Part shown: positions 59,803-64,000 of the stretch, one piece after another
Numbering within the stretch: position 1 is the stretch's first letter
Layout: the number at the start of each line of letters is the position of its first letter
NCBI RefSeq assembly: GCF_004346865.1
Contig: NZ_SMGR01000001.1
Coordinates: forward strand, 682,001-746,000
DNA length: 64,000 bases
Direction: 5' to 3'
DNA from: Shimia isoporae
GTDB taxonomy: Bacteria > Pseudomonadota > Alphaproteobacteria > Rhodobacterales > Rhodobacteraceae
Translations under genes and position numbers: made by a program
The notes under the pieces: generated by a model
The model's database searches: none
Seen by the model: only the letters and a program-made list of their open reading frames with translations
What the model was told of the DNA's origin: nothing

Positions 59803-60594
59803 TTAGAGGTTTTCTGGCTGTGGCATGCCCAGGACGTGATAGCCGCCATCCACACGCAGAATTTCTCCAGTGGTGCAGGCGCCGGCCTCCGACGCCAGGT
59901 AGACCGCAGTACCGCCGATGGCTTCGAGTGTGGCGTTGGCGCGCAAAGGCGCGTTCTGCTCGGTTTGGCGGAACGTTTTGCGCGCGCCGCCAATAACGGC
60001 GCCGGCAAGCGTCTTCATCGGGCCGGGAGAAATCGCATTTACGCGAATGCCGTCAGGGCCAAGATCGTTTGCCAGATAGCGGGTTGCGCTTTCCAGTGCC
60101 GCTTTTGCCACGCCCATCACGTTGTAAAAGGGGGTGACGCGGGTCGATCCCTGGTAAGTCAACGTCAGGATCGTTCCGCCGTTCTCCGCCATCATCGGAT
60201 GCGCGCGGCGCGCGACTTCAATGAGCGAATAGCAGGAGATGTCCATCGAGTTCTTGAAGTTGTCACGCGAGGTGTCCACAAACCGACCGGTGAGTTCGTC
60301 CTTGTTGGAATAGGCAATCGCGTGCACCAGAAAGTCGATGGTCGGCCATTTTGCGCCAAGCTGTTCGAACGCGGCATCCAGTGAGGCGTCGTCGGTCACA
60401 TCCACATCGACAAGGAAATCGCTTCCAAGACTTTCTGCCAATGGTGCGACCCGCTTGCCGAATGCGTCTCCCTGATGGGTGAATGCCAACTCCGCGCCTG
60501 CGTCATGCATCGCCTTGGCGATGCCCCAAGCAATCGAGCGTTCGTTGGCGACGCCCATAATCAGGCCGCGCTTGCCCTGCAGTGTATTCCGCAT
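59803..60594 (-). CDS. fabI: Enoyl-[acyl-carrier-protein] reductase (NADH) FabI
   Basis: 263 residues from ATG 60594; a longer frame to 60648 overlaps fabB. The FabI cofactor motif is GLIMGVANERSIAWGIAKA, the catalytic Tyr-x6-Lys is YNVMGVAK, and the ISPGPMKTLAGAVIGG region follows. It performs the last reduction of each fatty acid elongation cycle. It lies 7 bp after the fabB stop on the same strand and is co-transcribed. Confidence 0.96.
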   Translation of the reverse strand: MRNTLQGKRGLIMGVANERSIAWGIAKAMHDAGAELAFTHQGDAFGKRVAPLAESLGSDFLVDVDVTDDASLDAAFEQLGAKWPTIDFLVHAIAYSNKDELTGRFVDTSRDNFKNSMDISCYSLIEVARRAHPMMAENGGTILTLTYQGSTRVTPFYNVMGVAKAALESATRYLANDLGPDGIRVNAISPGPMKTLAGAVIGGARKTFRQTEQNAPLRANATLEAIGGTAVYLASEAGACTTGEILRVDGGYHVLGMPQPENL

Positions 60595-60601
60595 GGTCTC
60601 G

Positions 60602-61831
60602 TTATCCCTCGAACTTCGACAAGAGCATCGAGCCGTTGGTGCCACCAAAGCCGAAGCTGTTTGTCATCACCGTATCAAGACCGGCGTTTTCAATTGTTTT
60701 GGTCGCAATCTCGTCAGGGTTGATCGCCGGATCGAGGGTCTCGACATTGATAGAAGGGGTGATGAAGTCACCGTCCAGCATCAAGAGGCAGAAAATAGCC
60801 TCCAGAGCACCGGCCGCGCCCTGGGCGTGGCCGGTCATCGATTTCGTGGAAGAAATGGGAGGCGTGCTGCCTTCGCCAAAGACGCGGCGCACGGCCTCGA
60901 CTTCGCCGACGTCGCCGACTGGTGTGGATGTGCCGTGGGCGTTGATGTAGCTGACAGAACGACCTTCCGGCAGGGTCGACACCGCAAGGCGCATGGCGCG
61001 TTCGCCGCCTTCACCGCTCGGGGCAACCATATCGTGGCCATCAGACGTTGCCGCAAAGCCGGTGACCTCGGCGTAAATTTTTGCACCACGGGCCAGCGCG
61101 TGCTCAAGGTCTTCCAGAACCACGATGCCGCCGCCGCCGGAAATCACGAAACCATCGCGGTTTTCATCAAAGGCGCGGGAGGCTTTTTCCGGAGTGTCGT
61201 TGTATTTGCTGCTCATTGCGCCCATGGCGTCAAAGAGGCAGGACAGGGTCCAGTCGAGTTCTTCGCCACCACCAGCGAACATCACGTCCTGTTTGCCCAT
61301 CATGATCTGTTCCGCGGCGTTGCCGATGCAATGCAGAGACGTCGAACAGGCTGAGGTGATCGAGTAGTTGATGCCTTTGATTTTGAAGGCGGTTGCCAGA
61401 TTTGCAGAAATGGTCGAGCTCATGCACTTCGGCACGGCGAACGGTCCGATACGCTTGGTCGCGCCGGTCTTTTCGACCGTCTGGTGGGCCACAAGCATGG
61501 CAGAGGTCGAGGGCCCGCCGGAACCAGCCACGAGGCCGGTGCGTTCGTTGACGATCTGCTCTTCGGTCAGGCCCGCATCAGCAATCGCCTGCTGCATGGC
61601 AATATGGGCGTATGCGGCGCCAGGACCCATGAAACGCAGGGTGCGTTTGTCGACCAGTTCCTTGATGTCGATGTCGATATGGCCCGCGATCTGGCTGCGG
61701 AAACCATGTTCGGCCATTTCGGCACTGGCGGAAATGCCGGATTTGCCTGCCTTGAGCGAGGCTGTGACTTCTTCGGCATTGTTGCCGATCGAGGAAACGA
61801 TACCCAGTCCGGTAACGACGACGCGACGCAT
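60602..61831 (-). CDS. fabB: Beta-ketoacyl-ACP synthase I
   Basis: A 409-residue condensing enzyme. The catalytic triad is Cys in [14 protein letters not shown], His in [13 protein letters not shown] and His in [11 protein letters not shown]; the Lys of SSTKSMTG is also present. FabB rather than FabF is inferred from the coupling with fabI and the [12 protein letters not shown] pattern. It is needed for elongating unsaturated fatty acids. fabA, which normally precedes it in this group, is not in the adjacent position here. Confidence 0.93.
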   Translation of the reverse strand: MRRVVVTGLGIVSSIGNNAEEVTASLKAGKSGISASAEMAEHGFRSQIAGHIDIDIKELVDKRTLRFMGPGAAYAHIAMQQAIADAGLTEEQIVNERTGLVAGSGGPSTSAMLVAHQTVEKTGATKRIGPFAVPKCMSSTISANLATAFKIKGINYSITSACSTSLHCIGNAAEQIMMGKQDVMFAGGGEELDWTLSCLFDAMGAMSSKYNDTPEKASRAFDENRDGFVISGGGGIVVLEDLEHALARGAKIYAEVTGFAATSDGHDMVAPSGEGGERAMRLAVSTLPEGRSVSYINAHGTSTPVGDVGEVEAVRRVFGEGSTPPISSTKSMTGHAQGAAGALEAIFCLLMLDGDFITPSINVETLDPAINPDEIATKTIENAGLDTVMTNSFGFGGTNGSMLLSKFEG

Positions 61832-61860
61832 GTGCGCTCTCCCTTAGATGTGTTGCTGCC

Positions 61861-61890
61861 TATGTAGGGCATTGGGCGGGCAGGGCGCAA
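61861..61890 (-). promoter_or_regulatory. Possible promoter of fabB-fabI
   Basis: On the minus strand, TTGCGC (complement of 61885-61890), an 18-bp spacer and TACATA (complement of 61861-61866), 30 bp before the fabB start. The -10 match is modest. Confidence 0.3.
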
Positions 61891-61932
61891 GGTGGGGCCG
61901 CGAGTTCTGCGGTTTCGCGCCCCGTTTTGCCA

Positions 61933-62739
61933 TCAGTCGTTGGGGCGCACGCGCGCAGCGCTTTTGTCCGCGAAAGCCGCCAGTCGCGTGCGGGCGTCCG
62001 GCTGCGTGTTTACGACGCCTGCCACAACCGCTTCGGCATAGGCACCATCCAGTGCGGACATGTTCTGGATGTGGCTGACGGCAGAGCAAATGGCGAAGTT
62101 GGACAGCGGCAGGTTCTGTGCAATCCGATCTGCCAGTTCCAGAGCGCGGTCGAGGCTGGAGCCTTCCACGATGTATTGTGCGAGACCAAGATCGACCGCT
62201 TCCTGGCCTTGATAGACCCGACCTGTCAGCATCATGTCGATCATGCGTGCTTTGCCAACGAGATCGGTTACACGAATTGTCGCGCCGCCACCTGTAAAGA
62301 GGCCGCGTTGACCCTCGGGCAGTGCGAAATATGTGGTTTCGTTCATAACGCGAACATGGGCCGAGCTGGCCAATTCCAGTCCCCCTCCGACAACGGCGCC
62401 CTGAAGGGCGGCAACCACCGGGACGCCGCCGTATTCCATTTTGTTGAAAGCTTCGTGCCAGCGCAGGCAAACATGCATGAAGTCCGCCGGACTACGATCT
62501 TCGTCGTGGTGCTCGATGAGATCAAGTCCCGCGCAGAAATGGTCACCGGAGCCGGCGAGAACCGCCACGCTCACACCGGCGCGCGGAGCCAGCGAGAAGA
62601 ACTCCACGAGTTCTTCAATGGTGTCGATGTCGAGTGCGTTGCGCTTGCTGGGACGGTTCAGGGTCACAACCCAGACGCCATTGTCGCGTTCTTCAACAGC
62701 CAGATTGGAGAAGCGGGATTTATCGATTTGAATCGCCAT
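61933..62739 (-). CDS. Enoyl-CoA hydratase/isomerase (crotonase) family protein
   Basis: 268 residues from ATG 62739 (GGAG upstream); the longer frame to 62949 is not used. Crotonase motifs: [16 protein letters not shown], the oxyanion segments [11 protein letters not shown] and [13 protein letters not shown], a Glu in [14 protein letters not shown], and [20 protein letters not shown]. It hydrates or isomerises an enoyl-CoA; the substrate is unassigned. It is upstream of fabB on the same strand with a 101-bp gap that has its own promoter-like sequence. Confidence 0.88.
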   Translation of the reverse strand: MAIQIDKSRFSNLAVEERDNGVWVVTLNRPSKRNALDIDTIEELVEFFSLAPRAGVSVAVLAGSGDHFCAGLDLIEHHDEDRSPADFMHVCLRWHEAFNKMEYGGVPVVAALQGAVVGGGLELASSAHVRVMNETTYFALPEGQRGLFTGGGATIRVTDLVGKARMIDMMLTGRVYQGQEAVDLGLAQYIVEGSSLDRALELADRIAQNLPLSNFAICSAVSHIQNMSALDGAYAEAVVAGVVNTQPDARTRLAAFADKSAARVRPND

Positions 62740-63018
62740 TCGGTGGCTCCGGAATTGAATGAGAATTTCGTCAGGTTGAACAGGTTCTTGACGGAGGGGC
62801 AACGCAGATAATTTGCGACGTCGCGACATACACCGTGAATAGGTTGCCATGGTAGCGACGGCAGGCCCTCGCAAGGCGAAACACTTTTGTAGCGCCGTGG
62901 CCGCGAGGTGTGGCCGCGTCGGTTGGGACTTAACGGAACTGTGGCGCACGGCACGGTCATGGTCTTAGATGGGTGCAACTTGTGTTGCAGGAACCGGGCG
63001 TCCGGTTGAGAGGAAGAC

Positions 63019-64000
63019 ATGCTATTGAAAGCGCTGAAGTATGGGGTTGGACTGGTCCTTGTCGGGTTTGCCGGTCTGGTGGTCTTTTTGTTTGTCTCAC
63101 CGCCCGCGTTGTTGAAGGTGGGAACGAACTATTCTGCTAAAATAGTATGTTCCAATGTGTTCATTGCCAATCGCGACGCGCAGGAGGTGCTGACTGTTGA
63201 TGTGCAAGCGCCGGGGCATCCGTTGTTGAAGCACATCTCCGTCGATGTCGACGCGGAAGCCCAGCGTGTCGAAGCACGGGTTTTTCGGTTTTTTGCTCCG
63301 GCGGTATCGCAGTACCGAAGCGGCCTTGGATGCACCAACGTGCATGACGCTGATCTGAGTTCTGCCAAGCTTGAGTCCCTGCCGGATGCTGGTCCGGGAG
63401 TTTGGCCGGTGGGCAACGACGTGACGCCAATCGATAATGCGGCGTTGTCAGATGCGCTTTCCGATCCGGATTTGCTGGGGGAAGGAGCCCGTGCTGTTGT
63501 GGTGGTGAAGAACGGGCGTGTCGTGGGCGAGGCCTATGCAGAGGGGTTTGATGAAACGACACCTTTGCTTGGCTGGTCCATGACCAAAACCGTAACGGCA
63601 AGCATCATTGGCGCATTGGTCCAAAACGGCGACATGACGGTCGAGGACACGTTGGAGAACACCTATCCGGAGTGGGCACAGGATGGGCGAAACGCGGTGC
63701 AAGTCGGCGACATGCTGGCAATGGCGAGCGGACTTGATTGGAATGAAGACTACGGCAATGTGTCGGATGTCACGCAGATGCTTTACCTGAACGACGACAT
63801 GGCAGGTTTCGCTGCCAATCGGGACTTGGCCAGCGAAGTCGGGACGGCCTTTAATTACTCTTCCGGAACGTCGACAATGTTGTCTCGCGTCTGGCAGGAT
63901 CACCTCGACGATGATGGTTTGTCTTATCCTCAGGAGGCGCTTTTCGGGCCGCTGGGGATGACCTCCGCGATTATGGAGACGGACGCCTTAGATACCTACG
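63019..64000 (+). CDS. Beta-lactamase-family serine hydrolase (3' end outside window)
   Basis: The frame runs from ATG 63019 (GAGAGGA upstream) past the window end; 327 residues are visible. An N-terminal membrane anchor or signal (VGLVLVGFAGLVVFLFV) precedes an extra domain of about 110 residues. The class C/esterase-like serine hydrolase domain has the Ser-x-x-Lys motif WSMTKT, GDMLAMASGLDW and the Tyr motif FNYSSGTS. It resembles 6-aminohexanoate-dimer hydrolase-type amidases and esterases rather than true antibiotic-degrading enzymes. The substrate is unknown; it acts in the periplasm or at the outer face of the inner membrane. Confidence 0.88.
   Translation, partial: MLLKALKYGVGLVLVGFAGLVVFLFVSPPALLKVGTNYSAKIVCSNVFIANRDAQEVLTVDVQAPGHPLLKHISVDVDAEAQRVEARVFRFFAPAVSQYRSGLGCTNVHDADLSSAKLESLPDAGPGVWPVGNDVTPIDNAALSDALSDPDLLGEGARAVVVVKNGRVVGEAYAEGFDETTPLLGWSMTKTVTASIIGALVQNGDMTVEDTLENTYPEWAQDGRNAVQVGDMLAMASGLDWNEDYGNVSDVTQMLYLNDDMAGFAANRDLASEVGTAFNYSSGTSTMLSRVWQDHLDDDGLSYPQEALFGPLGMTSAIMETDALDTY

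Noticed and set aside
61844-62470. A minus-strand frame overlapping the crotonase gene, considered as a possible missing fabA
   Set aside because: Arg/Pro-rich shadow of the crotonase gene in another frame. No FabA hotdog motif.
1-64000. tRNA, rRNA, CRISPR arrays, insertion sequences, prophage genes
   Set aside because: No T-loop GGTTCGAATC-type motifs, no rRNA-like sequence, no regularly spaced long repeats, and no transposase or phage gene motif seen on either strand. xerC is the housekeeping recombinase, not an integrase next to an attachment site.

Overview
The window looks like chromosomal DNA of a marine alphaproteobacterium of the order Rhodobacterales (Roseobacter type). The support is gene order and content: the ybgC-tolQRAB-pal-cpoB-tilS-ftsH block, the ruvCAB block, DUF484-xerC opposite priA, a DUF1127 micro-protein, an fhs/folD one-carbon block, and the paired helicase plus PdeM nuclease. 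Base composition is fairly even and GC-rich. I see no rRNA, tRNA, CRISPR, prophage or insertion sequence, so this is mostly core genome with accessory catabolic genes between about 46 and 58 kb.

Layout. 1-6.4 kb: end of an acidic protein, membrane and YHS proteins, a thiolase/MaoC pair with tandem operators, a class III nucleotidyl cyclase and a CoxG-like protein. 6.5-11.1 kb: ABC-2 exporter, S49 peptidase, a 55-residue zinc-ribbon membrane protein, a Ca2+/Na+ antiporter and a pteridine-reductase-like SDR. 11.4-24.6 kb: DNA repair and replication restart (uvrC, xerC, priA, ruvCAB) with MFS and MATE transporters, prmA and small proteins. 24.8-28.5 kb: an unknown protein, a CDGSH-glutamate synthase fusion and an MscS channel. 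28.6-37.4 kb: Tol-Pal, tilS, ftsH. 37.7-42.8 kb: MOSC protein, then fhs, chorismate mutase and two adjacent folD paralogs, then a thioesterase. 42.9-46.4 kb: PdeM nuclease, Lhr-like helicase and an ArsR regulator.

46.5-58 kb, all on the minus strand, is the accessory stretch. It holds an enolase-superfamily enzyme, an HD-domain oxygenase overlapping a gamma-butyrobetaine-hydroxylase-like dioxygenase (best read as TmpB/TmpA, which turn 2-trimethylaminoethylphosphonate into glycine betaine and phosphate), a Zn alcohol dehydrogenase, an MFS exporter, several alpha/beta hydrolases, PcaD, a PLP dehydratase and an L-2-haloacid dehalogenase. 58-64 kb: an FKBP isomerase, a nitronate monooxygenase-like enzyme, fabI-fabB, a crotonase and the start of a serine hydrolase that runs off the end.

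Most unusual observations: (1) arrays of 11-bp units beginning CGTC(T/G)G at three separate intergenic sites; (2) the tmpAB-like phosphonate oxidation pair, normally misannotated; (3) a FolD paralog in which the catalytic lysine is glutamine, predicting a dehydrogenase without cyclohydrolase next to a normal FolD; (4) an ArsR regulator with the SqrR/BigR cysteine spacing overlapping a repair helicase; (5) an enolase-superfamily enzyme lacking its first metal-binding aspartate.
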